A DNA stretch of 10,267 bases. It comes from CAYSLU01 sp964431965. Its GTDB lineage: Bacteria > Verrucomicrobiota > Kiritimatiellia > CAIKKV01 > CAYSLU01. The stretch covers positions 1 to 10,267 of the forward strand of contig CAYSLU010000130.1 of assembly GCA_964431965.1 (NCBI GenBank). Reading direction: 5' to 3'. Each line of letters starts with the position of its first letter. Position 1 is the stretch's first letter. The translations under genes were made by a program, and so were the position numbers. The notes beneath the pieces were generated by a model. The model saw only the letters and a list, made by a program, of their open reading frames with translations. It searched no databases and had not been told where the DNA came from. Shown here piece by piece: positions 1 to 6,876 of this stretch.

Positions 1-2
1 TC

Positions 3-872
3 GAAGGCGTTGCCGCCGGCGCCGGGATCTCCCCCGAGGAGGCCCTGTATCTGCGCTGTCATTGGGACATTGCGCCCGAGGCGCTGGGGATCTCCGGAGT
101 CCGCGGCTGCACGTCCTTCGCGGTCGCCCCGGAACGAACCGCCCGTGGCCGACTGATCGCCGGCCAGAACAAAGACGTTCCCTGGTCCCGCATCCGCAGC
201 GTCGTCATACTCGACCTGCATCCGACGGGAGGGGCTCCAGCCTCGCTGAACTACGCGTACGTCGGCATCTGCGAGGGCCCCGGTTTCAACAGCAGGGGGT
301 TGGCGCGTCTCGAGCACTCTCTGCTGCTGAATGTGCCGCAACGGCGAGGTGTTCCTTCTCATCTCTTGAAGCGTCTCTTCAGCGAGTCATCATCCATCGA
401 TGAGTGCGTGGCTTGGGTGAAGCGCATCCGCGCCGATAGGCGTCTGGGGCTAGTCGGATGTATGGTGTTCGGGGAGTGTTCCGGCCGCGTCGCCGCCATT
501 GAATTCGCGCGGGGCGACTTCCGCGTTGTCGAGGGGGCCGACGGCTTGCTCGCCCACGCGAACGACCCTTTGCATCCCGATCTCAGGCCGCTCGACCGTT
601 CCGAGACGGATCCGCTTTGGGCGGATTCACGCCGCCGCACGGCGAGGATGATGGCCTTGCTTCTTGACGGAGGGAGCCGGCTCGACATTCCGTATCTCCA
701 GCATTGCCTGGCGGACCACGAGGGCCGACCCAGCAGTATCTGCCGGCATCAGCGCTCCGCCGCCACGGTCGCCGGTCTGGTGTGTGCGCCGCAAGAGGGT
801 GTGCTTTGGGTCTCCCGGGGCCATCCCTGCCGGAATCCGTTTGTGGCGTACCGCATGAAGCAGAGTCAGTGA
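3..872 (+). CDS. C45-family NTN hydrolase / acyl-CoA:6-APA acyltransferase-like, 5' partial
   Basis: The frame is open from the left edge (first complete codon at 3) to TGA 870-872; the true start lies outside the window. A Gly-Cys-Thr-Ser-Phe stretch has its cysteine codon at 108-110 and is followed about 17 residues later by GQNKDVP. This matches the C45 (isopenicillin N acyltransferase-like) pattern, in which a precursor is self-cleaved before a cysteine that becomes the N-terminal nucleophile and a G-[QR]-N-x-D motif follows. The C-terminal end (EGRPSSICRH, then VLWVSRGHPCRNPFVAY) also fits the family's usual 'SVCRH ... LWV..G.PC.NP' ending. About 35 residues of propeptide are visible before the cysteine. 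Members hydrolyse or transfer amide-linked acyl groups; the substrate here cannot be read. Roughly 290 codons are visible, so only a short N-terminal piece is probably missing. It precedes the hydrolase stub by 107 bases on the same strand. The family call is fairly sure; the function is open. Confidence 0.82.
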   Translation, partial: EGVAAGAGISPEEALYLRCHWDIAPEALGISGVRGCTSFAVAPERTARGRLIAGQNKDVPWSRIRSVVILDLHPTGGAPASLNYAYVGICEGPGFNSRGLARLEHSLLLNVPQRRGVPSHLLKRLFSESSSIDECVAWVKRIRADRRLGLVGCMVFGECSGRVAAIEFARGDFRVVEGADGLLAHANDPLHPDLRPLDRSETDPLWADSRRRTARMMALLLDGGSRLDIPYLQHCLADHEGRPSSICRHQRSAATVAGLVCAPQEGVLWVSRGHPCRNPFVAYRMKQSQ

Positions 873-979
873 AGAGACAAGACAGATAGCAGGACGTGAA
901 GGAGAAGGATGACACGCACCCGCGTCAGAAGGCGGGACGATTGAGTCGAATCAACAGCGGAGAGGAGACGACCTGCGCC
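873..979. other. Intergenic spacer
   Basis: These 107 bases separate the C45 gene from the ATG of the hydrolase stub. A GTG at 896 is in frame with the stub and could add 28 residues, but those residues (highly charged, no hydrolase character) look like spacer translation. A purine-rich GAGGAG-type stretch at 962-967 lies 12 bases before ATG 980 and could be a weak ribosome binding site. No convincing promoter or terminator was seen. Confidence 0.5.
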
Positions 980-1297
980 ATGACAGATGCTGTCCATGCG
1001 CTACAGACGCTATCGGGCACGGCCTATGCCGCAATGCCACTCCAAGCGAACAGCCCCGCACCGACACTGCTGCTTGCCATGGCCGACCTGGATACATTGA
1101 CCACCGAGCCGTACTGCCGGGTCGGTCGTCTGCTGCACGCGCAGGGGTGGAATGTCGTCTCGATGGATCTCCCCTGCCACGGCGGCGACCGCCGGCCTGG
1201 TGGCGCTGCGGCCCTCGTCTGTCCCCCGTCATCTATTCCCCTCATCTTCTCCCTTCGTCTTCTCCGCGGGGAGGGAGTGGATGAAGGGAATAGATGA
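980..1297 (+). pseudogene. Truncated alpha/beta hydrolase (N-terminal stub)
   Basis: From ATG 980 the frame encodes 105 residues. The stretch TLLLAMADLDTLTTEPYC followed by GRLLHAQGWNVVSMDLPCHGGDRRPG resembles the start of an alpha/beta hydrolase: a first strand, a helix (YCRVGRLLHAQG), then a strand ending in D-x-P-x-H-G-x-D, which is the typical oxyanion-side loop. After about position 1200 the hydrolase pattern stops and the frame runs into low-complexity sequence and a palindrome, ending at TGA 1295-1297. There is no nucleophile elbow (GxSxG), acid or catalytic histidine, so the product cannot be an active hydrolase. No remnant of the missing part is seen downstream, where the next gene begins at 1340. 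A GTG at 896 is an alternative start. A natural deletion is likely, with an assembly join as the alternative. A small independent protein is less likely. Confidence 0.6.
1229..1297. repeat. Long imperfect palindrome with GATGA repeats
   Basis: Arms 1229-1254 and 1272-1297 pair at 23 of 26 positions around a 17-base loop. The outer 12 bases (TCATCTATTCCC / GGGAATAGATGA) are a perfect inverted match. The left arm is almost pure pyrimidine and the right arm is purine-rich. The motif GATGA occurs five times between 1280 and 1322 (1280, 1293, 1301, 1306, 1318), and its complement TCATC twice on the left arm (1229, 1242). There is no T-run after it, so it does not look like an intrinsic terminator. 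It lies over the end of the broken hydrolase frame and just before the next gene's ribosome binding site. A dispersed REP/MITE-like repeat or an mRNA structure are both possible; which one cannot be told from one copy. Confidence 0.75.
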
Positions 1298-1327
1298 GGG
1301 GATGAGATGAAGGCGAAGATGATCAAT

Positions 1328-1333
1328 GGAGGA
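1328..1333 (+). promoter_or_regulatory. Ribosome binding site GGAGGA deciding start at 1340
   Basis: GGAGGA lies six bases before ATG 1340. The in-frame upstream ATG at 1307 sits inside the purine-rich palindrome flank and would place 11 charged residues ahead of the signal peptide, so 1340 is preferred. Confidence 0.8.
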
Positions 1334-1339
1334 ACTCAC

Positions 1340-3529
1340 ATGAGGAACTTGAAGTACTTGGCGGTCGTCGTCGGATCTCTCGCGGCCGCCTTGCCGGGGT
1401 TGGCGGAGGGGGCGCTGCCGACGAATCACGCGTATCAGGCGACCATCCGGAACTACCTCGCGAAGCTCGAGGAAAAGGATTTCGCCGTCACGCTGGAGCC
1501 GCTTGTCTACCAGCCGGAGTTTCTGACGGACGCCGAAGATGTCTACCGCGTGTGGATCTGGATGGCGAACCGCGGCTACGAGATAACGGAGACCAAGGGA
1601 CTCCGTCTGCCAGCCTCGCGGTTCCTGCTCTCGGCGATCGAGGCGGACGGGAAGACCAACATGCGCCCGGCGCAGAACGGCTACTTCGATCCGCTCGCGG
1701 TGGCCTGGTGGTCGCAGTGGACCTACCCCGGCAATCCGTTCCGGCCCGGCACGGCGAACTCGCTGGCGGCCAAGAAGCGCGCGTTTGTCGGCGCCGCCGT
1801 CGACCTTGTGATGCTGAACGATCTTCACGAGAAGGGCGGCGCGGTGCGGTCCGACTTCATGGGCGGCAACCTGACTTGGCTCTCCTACACCTTCCTGGCC
1901 GTGAAGGACGCCCTGCCTCGGCCGGTCGCCGACGCATACCGCGAAGGGCTGCGCCGGATGTTCGACCGGATCGAGGGCCTGACCCCGTACGGCGCAGGCG
2001 GCGCCGACATCGAGACCTTCCAACTTGTCGGGCTCTGGTACGCCGCGCGGGCCATCGGGGATCCCGGGCTGCCCGAGCGGGCGCTCAAGCGGGCGCATGC
2101 GGTGCTCGGTCGGATCATCAAGCCCGCCGGCTACGAGCATCACGGCCATGCCTTCGACGTAGCCTACATGGGCATCGCGCTGCGCTTCGTCACGTGGGCG
2201 GCGCTGCTGCACGACGACCCGCGGATCGACCGGACGCTCGAGAGCATGATCCTGCTCAAGTCGCACCTCACCCTGCCGGAGCCCGAAGGCAAGGGGTTCC
2301 AGGGGGTGTACACCGGGCCCAGCCATTTCAGCACCGGGACCGCGTTCGGCGCGCCCGACGACCTCTGGGGCGCGCACTTCCGCGACGCGGCCGCTGCCAT
2401 GAAGACCGACGCCGCCGCATACCTCATGTTCGGTGGACGGAGCCACGCCTTCGGCCCGGTCGGCATCAAGGACGAGGCGGCCATGCGGGCCGATGTCGCC
2501 CGCTGGATCGCGACGGTCAACAGCGAGCCGATGCTGAGTGCCGGCCTGACCTCGCCGCTGGACGCGGCATCGCCGGAGTGGGCGGAGATCCACTGGACCA
2601 GCGGCATCAACTACGCCGCGGACCTGTACCGCAAGGGGTTCTACCCGCGCATGGCCGAGCTGGGCCAGTCCGGCGGGCCCCTCACGCTGCCGCCGTACGC
2701 CCGGCCGGGGGATTTCATCCGCAGCTTCGCCGACGACTTCCTGTGCGCCAAGGTCGGCGGCTATGGCGCGATCGTCCACACCGACGTCGTGCGCGGCGAG
2801 TGGGCGGGGAACATCGCCGGACTGGGAGGAGGCGGCCTCTCGGCGTTCTGGACACCGCAGAGCGGCACGGTCATCCTGGGCCTCAACGGCGGCTCCCAGC
2901 TGCCGACGCACGAGACATGGGACAAGTGGCCCACGTGGGCGGTGCATGCCGTGTCCGGGGTGAATGCGGACGGCAAGCCCTTCAGCAGCGCGCGGAACCG
3001 CGAGCCGACCAACGTTGTGTACCGCGTGAACGGCGCCACCGATGCCACGGTCAGCTTCGAGGGGGCGATCGGGCCGCACGACGACGGCATGTCGGCGCCC
3101 GGCGGCGCCATCGCGGGGAGTGTTCGCTACGCCCGCGAGATCAAGCTCGACGGCAGCGGGGTGGCCTTGTGGACCACGGTTGCCAGTGACGGCCAGGACC
3201 GGGTCAAGGAGCTGTGGGAGATGCTCCCCCTCTATGTCAGGCACGATGCGCAAAAAGAGTCGGCCGTAATCGAATTCCAGTCGGGGAGCGCCTGGACCGC
3301 GGCCGGCGACGCCCCGGTCGAGAAGGTGACGGCTGTCCGGATCACGCGTTTCGGGCAGCCGGTCACGATCGCCTTCGATCGCGGCCGCCGGGTCCGGATG
3401 TCAGGAGAACCGGTGAAGCGCGGCAACGGCCTCACGCGGACCCTGATGATCGACCTGCTGGAGTCGGGCGGAAAGGCTGCGGCGATGCCGGCGTCGGCGA
3501 ACGTATCGTACCGCATTTCGGGGAGTTGA
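1340..3529 (+). CDS. Secreted toroid/beta-sandwich protein, putative polysaccharide lyase-like
   Basis: The protein has 729 residues from ATG 1340. It opens with a classical signal peptide: MRNLK, then hydrophobic YLAVVVGSLAAALPGLA, with likely cleavage near residues 22-26, so it is exported. Residues from about 30 to 400 are helix-rich with aromatic segments (VWIWMANRGYE, AVAWWSQWTYPG, ETFQLVGLWYAARAIGD) as in alpha/alpha-toroid lyases. A histidine-rich patch at 265-276 (Y265, H267, H268, H270, Y276) is a candidate active site. From about 450 the protein is Gly- and beta-rich (GGYGAIVHTDV, GGGGLSAFWTPQSGTVILG), resembling the C-terminal beta-sandwich of heparinase-II/III-type and related lyases. 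This two-part build suggests cleavage of an acidic polysaccharide, but I cannot assign a PL family. It is followed after 92 bases by the SUMF1-like gene on the same strand. The fold-level call is moderate and the enzymatic role is an inference. A non-catalytic sugar-binding role is possible. Confidence 0.65.
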   Translation: MRNLKYLAVVVGSLAAALPGLAEGALPTNHAYQATIRNYLAKLEEKDFAVTLEPLVYQPEFLTDAEDVYRVWIWMANRGYEITETKGLRLPASRFLLSAIEADGKTNMRPAQNGYFDPLAVAWWSQWTYPGNPFRPGTANSLAAKKRAFVGAAVDLVMLNDLHEKGGAVRSDFMGGNLTWLSYTFLAVKDALPRPVADAYREGLRRMFDRIEGLTPYGAGGADIETFQLVGLWYAARAIGDPGLPERALKRAHAVLGRIIKPAGYEHHGHAFDVAYMGIALRFVTWAALLHDDPRIDRTLESMILLKSHLTLPEPEGKGFQGVYTGPSHFSTGTAFGAPDDLWGAHFRDAAAAMKTDAAAYLMFGGRSHAFGPVGIKDEAAMRADVARWIATVNSEPMLSAGLTSPLDAASPEWAEIHWTSGINYAADLYRKGFYPRMAELGQSGGPLTLPPYARPGDFIRSFADDFLCAKVGGYGAIVHTDVVRGEWAGNIAGLGGGGLSAFWTPQSGTVILGLNGGSQLPTHETWDKWPTWAVHAVSGVNADGKPFSSARNREPTNVVYRVNGATDATVSFEGAIGPHDDGMSAPGGAIAGSVRYAREIKLDGSGVALWTTVASDGQDRVKELWEMLPLYVRHDAQKESAVIEFQSGSAWTAAGDAPVEKVTAVRITRFGQPVTIAFDRGRRVRMSGEPVKRGNGLTRTLMIDLLESGGKAAAMPASANVSYRISGS

Positions 3530-3621
3530 CGGTCGGCGCGAGTCGGCCGGTCTGAAGATTCACGGCGGGCGCCATCGAGCATATGGTGCGCGACCTCATC
3601 ACGGTGGGGAAAGGTCAGGGG
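3530..3621. other. Short spacer between the two secreted-protein genes
   Basis: These 92 bases hold no recognised gene. A possible ribosome binding site, GGGGAAAGG at 3606-3614, lies seven bases before ATG 3622. An in-frame ATG at 3583 would add 13 residues ahead of the signal peptide and has no clear binding site, so 3622 is preferred. Confidence 0.55.
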
Positions 3622-4608
3622 ATGAAGCGAAGAGCGCTGACGGCGATGACGGGGCTGTGGCTCTCGGTTGGGGGGCCGGCTGCGGTGTGCGCGGCCGCCC
3701 CGGCCGCCGACGCCGAGCCCTGGCCGGCCGGGCTTCCGCGGTCGCTCGCGATCCGGTTCGGCGAACGCTGCACGGTCGAGCTGATCGGCGTGCCGGCCGG
3801 CGAATACCTCATGGGTTCGCTGGAGTCGGAGCCGCTGCGCGACAAGGATGAGGGCCCCCGCACGGTCCGGATCAGCCGCCCCTTCTACCTCGGGAGATGC
3901 GAGCTGACTCAGGCGCAGTGGCGCGCGGCCGGGATGGAGAACCTGTCGGTGACCGTCGGCGACAACCTCCCCGTAACGCGCTGCAGCTGGACCGACGCCA
4001 CCAACTTCATGGGGGCGATCAATCGCCGACACGGCGCCGAGCTGCCAAAGGGGTTCGTGTTCCGCCTGCCAACGGAAGCCGAGTGGGAGTATGCGTGCCG
4101 CGCGGGCACGACGGGGCCCTACTACTTCGGGACAAACGGCGCCGCGGCCGACGCACACATGTGGCACCGCGGCAACAGCGGCGGCCGCATGCAGCCGGTG
4201 GGCGGCAGAATCCCCAACGCGTGGGGCTTCCATGACATGCTCGGCAATGTCTTCGAGTGGTGCTGGGACTTCGCGGCGCCCACCGAGGCCGTCGGCGCCG
4301 TGGTCGACCCGCTCGGCCCCGCGCCGGACCACCGCTGGCTGGCGCATGTGATCCGCGGCGGCTCCTACAACGATCCGGCGGAGAAGTGCCGCGCCGCCAA
4401 CCGGGTCGGCAATGGCTACACGAACAAGCGCCGCGACCACATGGGGCTGCGGTTGGCCGCGGGCGCGCCTTTCCCGGAGTCGGCCATGCCGCTGCCGCCT
4501 GCGCCCGAACCAGCGCCCGCGCCGCGCGACGATAGCACGCTTCCCGGCCTGTCCGAGTCGTCCGATGCCGACACGCCGGGATTCTTGAAGACGGAGGGGG
4601 GACCGTGA
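3622..4608 (+). CDS. Secreted SUMF1/FGE-sulfatase-fold protein lacking the catalytic Cys pair
   Basis: The protein has 328 residues from ATG 3622. An N-terminal signal peptide (MKRR, hydrophobic to about residue 25, Ala-rich cleavage zone 22-30) indicates export. The SUMF1 domain spans about 50-280. Hallmarks are VPAGEYLMGS (57-66), the E-L-T-QAQW segment (94-100), FRLPTEAEWEYACRAG (147-162), GFHDMLGNVFEWCWD (202-216) and RGGSYNDPAEKCRAANR (245-261), with a closing G-L-R-L. Genuine aerobic formylglycine-generating enzymes carry two copper-binding cysteines shortly after the GGS(Y/W) motif. Here that segment reads NDPAEK, and only the later C256 remains. It is therefore unlikely to activate sulfatases, and no sulfatase is present in the window. 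A Pro/Ala- and Ser/Asp-rich tail (about 287-328) follows the domain. The role is unknown; such proteins may bind partners or modify other substrates. It sits between the toroid protein and the aldolase, probably in one transcription unit. Confidence 0.85.
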   Translation: MKRRALTAMTGLWLSVGGPAAVCAAAPAADAEPWPAGLPRSLAIRFGERCTVELIGVPAGEYLMGSLESEPLRDKDEGPRTVRISRPFYLGRCELTQAQWRAAGMENLSVTVGDNLPVTRCSWTDATNFMGAINRRHGAELPKGFVFRLPTEAEWEYACRAGTTGPYYFGTNGAAADAHMWHRGNSGGRMQPVGGRIPNAWGFHDMLGNVFEWCWDFAAPTEAVGAVVDPLGPAPDHRWLAHVIRGGSYNDPAEKCRAANRVGNGYTNKRRDHMGLRLAAGAPFPESAMPLPPAPEPAPAPRDDSTLPGLSESSDADTPGFLKTEGGP

Positions 4609-4659
4609 GTAGTCCGCCGCGACGCGGGACACCATACATCGGACCGTCTGCTTGACATG

Positions 4660-4665
4660 AGGAGG
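4660..4665 (+). promoter_or_regulatory. Ribosome binding site AGGAGG deciding start at 4672
   Basis: A consensus AGGAGG is placed six bases before ATG 4672. The in-frame ATG at 4657 overlaps this site, so it is unlikely to be the start. Confidence 0.85.
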
Positions 4666-4671
4666 TATGAC

Positions 4672-5607
4672 ATGCGCGAAACAATCAGTCCGGCGAAGAT
4701 CAACGGCATCTGGCTGCCCCTGATGCTCCCCTGGGACTCGGAGTGGCGGCTCGACGAACGGACGTGCGACGCCAACCTCGACCGCCTGATCGCGTCGGGG
4801 GCGGACGGCCTGTACACCCTCGACACGTCCAGCGAGTTCTACACGCTGGAGTTCGACGACTGGCGCGCGATCGCCCGCCGCTTCGTCAAGCGATGCCGGG
4901 CCGCGAACGTCCGGTTTCCCATCGGCCTCGGCTGCACATGGACGAACCAGGAGGGGGCGCTGCGGCGCGTGCGCGAGGCGCGCGACCTGGGGGTGGAGGT
5001 GATTCACCTCTCGCCGCCCTACTGGCTGCCGCTGCCCCGCGAAGGCCTGATCCGGTTCTACTCCGAGGTCGATGCCTGCGCGGGGCACCTCGGCATCATC
5101 ATCTACGCCCCCAACTGGGGGAAGATCGGCCTCACCGCCGAGTTCTACCGCGAGCTCGTCGCGGCCGCGCCCTGCATCATCGGGACGAAGAGCGACTCCG
5201 GCGCCGGCCTGCTGGACCTGCTCATCGGGGGGCAGCTGCACACCCACTTCGTCCACGAGCAGCAACTGTGCGCCGCCGCCCGGGCCGGCGCTTCGGGTTG
5301 CTATTCAGCGCTGGCCGGCGTGAGCGTGAAGTACATGCAGGAGTGGCTGGCCATGGTGCGTGAGGGGCGGTTGGCCGAGGCCGAGGCCCGTAACACGCAG
5401 GTCCAGAAGTTCTACGCCGAGGCGGTGCAGCCGCTGCGGGACCGGGGGATCATCGCCGGGGCCATCGACAAGGCCATGGCGCAGGTCGGGGGATTCGCCG
5501 GAAGCCGCCTCCTCCGCCCGCCCTACCTGTCCGCCCCCGACGATCTATATGAGGCGATGCGCTCCGCGGCGCGGAAGTATCTGTCCGGGCGATGTCTACC
5601 ACCTTGA
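4672..5607 (+). CDS. DapA/NanA-family class I aldolase (dihydrodipicolinate synthase-like)
   Basis: The protein has 311 residues, the normal length for this family of (beta/alpha)8 pyruvate-dependent lyases. Visible hallmarks are an N-terminal G-I-W-L-P-L-M-L-P strand, T52-S-S-E55 in the place of the usual G-T-T/S-G-E pyruvate-binding motif, Y145 in IIIYAPN (general acid/base tyrosine) and K173 in IIGTKSDSG (Schiff-base lysine). The arginine that holds the aspartate-semialdehyde carboxylate in true DHDPS, just after the Y-N-x-P motif, is not found; that stretch reads NWGKIGL. Lysine biosynthesis is therefore unlikely, and cleavage of a 2-keto-3-deoxy or related sugar acid is more plausible. 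The UxaA-type dehydratase downstream fits that reading because its product would be a 2-keto-3-deoxy acid. The enzyme is expected to be cytoplasmic. The family call is firm; the substrate is inferred. Confidence 0.88.
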   Translation: MRETISPAKINGIWLPLMLPWDSEWRLDERTCDANLDRLIASGADGLYTLDTSSEFYTLEFDDWRAIARRFVKRCRAANVRFPIGLGCTWTNQEGALRRVREARDLGVEVIHLSPPYWLPLPREGLIRFYSEVDACAGHLGIIIYAPNWGKIGLTAEFYRELVAAAPCIIGTKSDSGAGLLDLLIGGQLHTHFVHEQQLCAAARAGASGCYSALAGVSVKYMQEWLAMVREGRLAEAEARNTQVQKFYAEAVQPLRDRGIIAGAIDKAMAQVGGFAGSRLLRPPYLSAPDDLYEAMRSAARKYLSGRCLPP

Positions 5608-5639
5608 ATATTCGCTTGTGATCTTCGAATAAACAAGGT
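5601..5639. repeat. AT-rich imperfect hairpin at the aldolase/ATPase junction
   Basis: ACCTTG (5601-5606) pairs with CAAGGT (5634-5639), and TATTCG (5609-5614) pairs with CGAATA (5626-5631), with an AA/AA internal mismatch and an 11-base loop. It contains the aldolase stop codon (5605-5607). It could be a small terminator-like or operator structure, or the edge of transferred DNA. There is no T-run after it. Confidence 0.5.
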
Positions 5640-5653
5640 AATCGTCGGGCATC

Positions 5654-6814
5654 ATGAGAGATAGAAAGGATCATCTAGCCAGGCTCAAGTCCCTATTGGA
5701 CCGGTACCCGGTTGTCGGCATCATTGGTGCGCGGCAGGTCGGCAAGTCGACGCTTGCCCGCATGTTTGCAGATGGCACATCGGAGATGGTGACCAGTTTC
5801 GACTTGGAGAGCAGCGAGGACCTTGCACGGTTGACGGATCCCCTGCTGGCTCTGAAGTCCTTGACGGGACTGGTCATTCTGGACGAGGTGCAGCGTCGGC
5901 CCGAGGTATTTCCTGCCTTGCGAGTGTTAGCTGACCGACCGGGGCCTCCATGCCGGTTTCTGGTGCTGGGAAGCGCCGCCCCGGAACTGCTACGGCAGTC
6001 CTCCGAGACATTGGCGGGTCGTGTTGCGTACCACTATCTTGAAGGTTTCTGTCTGGGGGAAGTGGGTGTATCTGATCCCGATAGACTGTGGCGGCGTGGT
6101 GGTTTCCCGAGGTCATTTCTCGCGCGCACGGAGGCCGAGAGCCTGGAATGGCGCCGTGAGTTCATCAGAACCTTCATTGAGCGGGACATTCCGCAGCTGG
6201 GGGTCAAGGTGGCATCGGCTACGATGCGGCGGTTCTGGACGATGCTGGCCCACTACCATGGTCAGACGTGGAATTCCTCCGAGTTTGCCAGGTCCTTTGG
6301 CGTTTCTGATCACTCCGTGCGGCACTACCTGGACATTCTGACTTCGGCGTTGGTGATCCGTCAGCTGTCGCCATGGCACGCCAATATTGCCAAACGTCAG
6401 GTCAAGGCCCCCAAGGCCTACATCACGGATAGCGGGCTGTTGCACAGCTTGCTGAACCTGCCAACCCAGCAGGATCTCGACGGGCATCCCAAGGTAGGTG
6501 CGTCGTGGGAGGGGTTTGTCATCGGGCAACTGGTAGCTCATCTGCGCGCGGAGCCAGAAGAGTGTCATTTTTGGGCCACACAGTCGGGGGCGGAACTGGA
6601 TTTCCTTGTGGAGCGGGGTGGCCGTCGTTTCGGTTTCGAGGTCAAACGCACGACTGCCCCCAGCGTGACGCCTTCCATGCGCCACGCCCTGGATGATTTG
6701 AAGCTGACGTCACTGGACGTAATTCATGCCGGAGAGCACACCTTCCCCCTCAACGAGCGTATTCGGGCCGTTGGTATTTCCCGTCTATTGCAGGATATTC
6801 CGCCTCTTCAATGA
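5654..6814 (+). CDS. Stand-alone AAA ATPase with DUF4143 C-terminal domain
   Basis: The protein has 386 residues, the usual length for the AAA_14/DUF4143 family. The Walker A motif GARQVGKST is at 25-33, Walker B LVILDEVQ at 73-80 (D77, E78), and a sensor-1-like VLGSAAP at 104-110. A winged-helix-like middle (SSEFARSFGVSDHSVRHYL, about 208-226) leads to DUF4143. That domain carries E286 (WEGFV), E314-x-D316 and E329-V-K331 (FEVKR), an arrangement like the PD-(D/E)xK nuclease fold. The biological role of this widespread family is poorly defined, and its genes are often unrelated to their neighbours. Composition differs from the locus: 33 G+C of 60 at 6001-6060 against 44 of 60 at 8221-8280, which suggests later acquisition. 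The start at 5654 has only a distant AAGG (5635-5638), so initiation is less certain. Its stop overlaps an ATG at 6811, but this is probably incidental. Confidence 0.88.
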   Translation: MRDRKDHLARLKSLLDRYPVVGIIGARQVGKSTLARMFADGTSEMVTSFDLESSEDLARLTDPLLALKSLTGLVILDEVQRRPEVFPALRVLADRPGPPCRFLVLGSAAPELLRQSSETLAGRVAYHYLEGFCLGEVGVSDPDRLWRRGGFPRSFLARTEAESLEWRREFIRTFIERDIPQLGVKVASATMRRFWTMLAHYHGQTWNSSEFARSFGVSDHSVRHYLDILTSALVIRQLSPWHANIAKRQVKAPKAYITDSGLLHSLLNLPTQQDLDGHPKVGASWEGFVIGQLVAHLRAEPEECHFWATQSGAELDFLVERGGRRFGFEVKRTTAPSVTPSMRHALDDLKLTSLDVIHAGEHTFPLNERIRAVGISRLLQDIPPLQ

Positions 6815-6876
6815 CGCTTCGTGGCCCTCTATCGGTTGAGTGCGAACACTGCAGAGGACGCGGCCCATCGAAACCC

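Noticed and set aside
1552..3189. Long + strand open frame (545 codons) overlapping the toroid-protein gene
   Set aside because: Arg/Ala/Gly-dominated sequence without any fold pattern; an out-of-frame shadow.
1229..3253. Very long antisense open frame (674 codons) on the - strand
   Set aside because: It mirrors the toroid-protein gene, has Arg/Gly/Pro/Val-rich composition with no domain pattern, and is typical of antisense frames in GC-rich coding DNA. The + strand gene has a signal peptide and a ribosome binding site.
4652..4657. TTGACA, a perfect -35-like hexamer before the aldolase gene
   Set aside because: It directly abuts the ribosome binding site, and a -10 at normal spacing would fall inside the coding region (CGCGAA at 4675-4680), so it is probably chance.
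3232..5265. Long antisense open frame (677 codons) spanning two + strand genes
   Set aside because: It runs across the recognisable SUMF1-like and aldolase genes, with no family signature of its own.
5607..6812. Loose similarity between sequence before the ATPase (ATATTC...TCTTCGAAT) and its last codons (ATATTCC...TCTTCAAT), considered as flanking repeats of an insertion
   Set aside because: The match needs several gaps, and the right copy is coding sequence; too weak to call attachment sites or target duplications.
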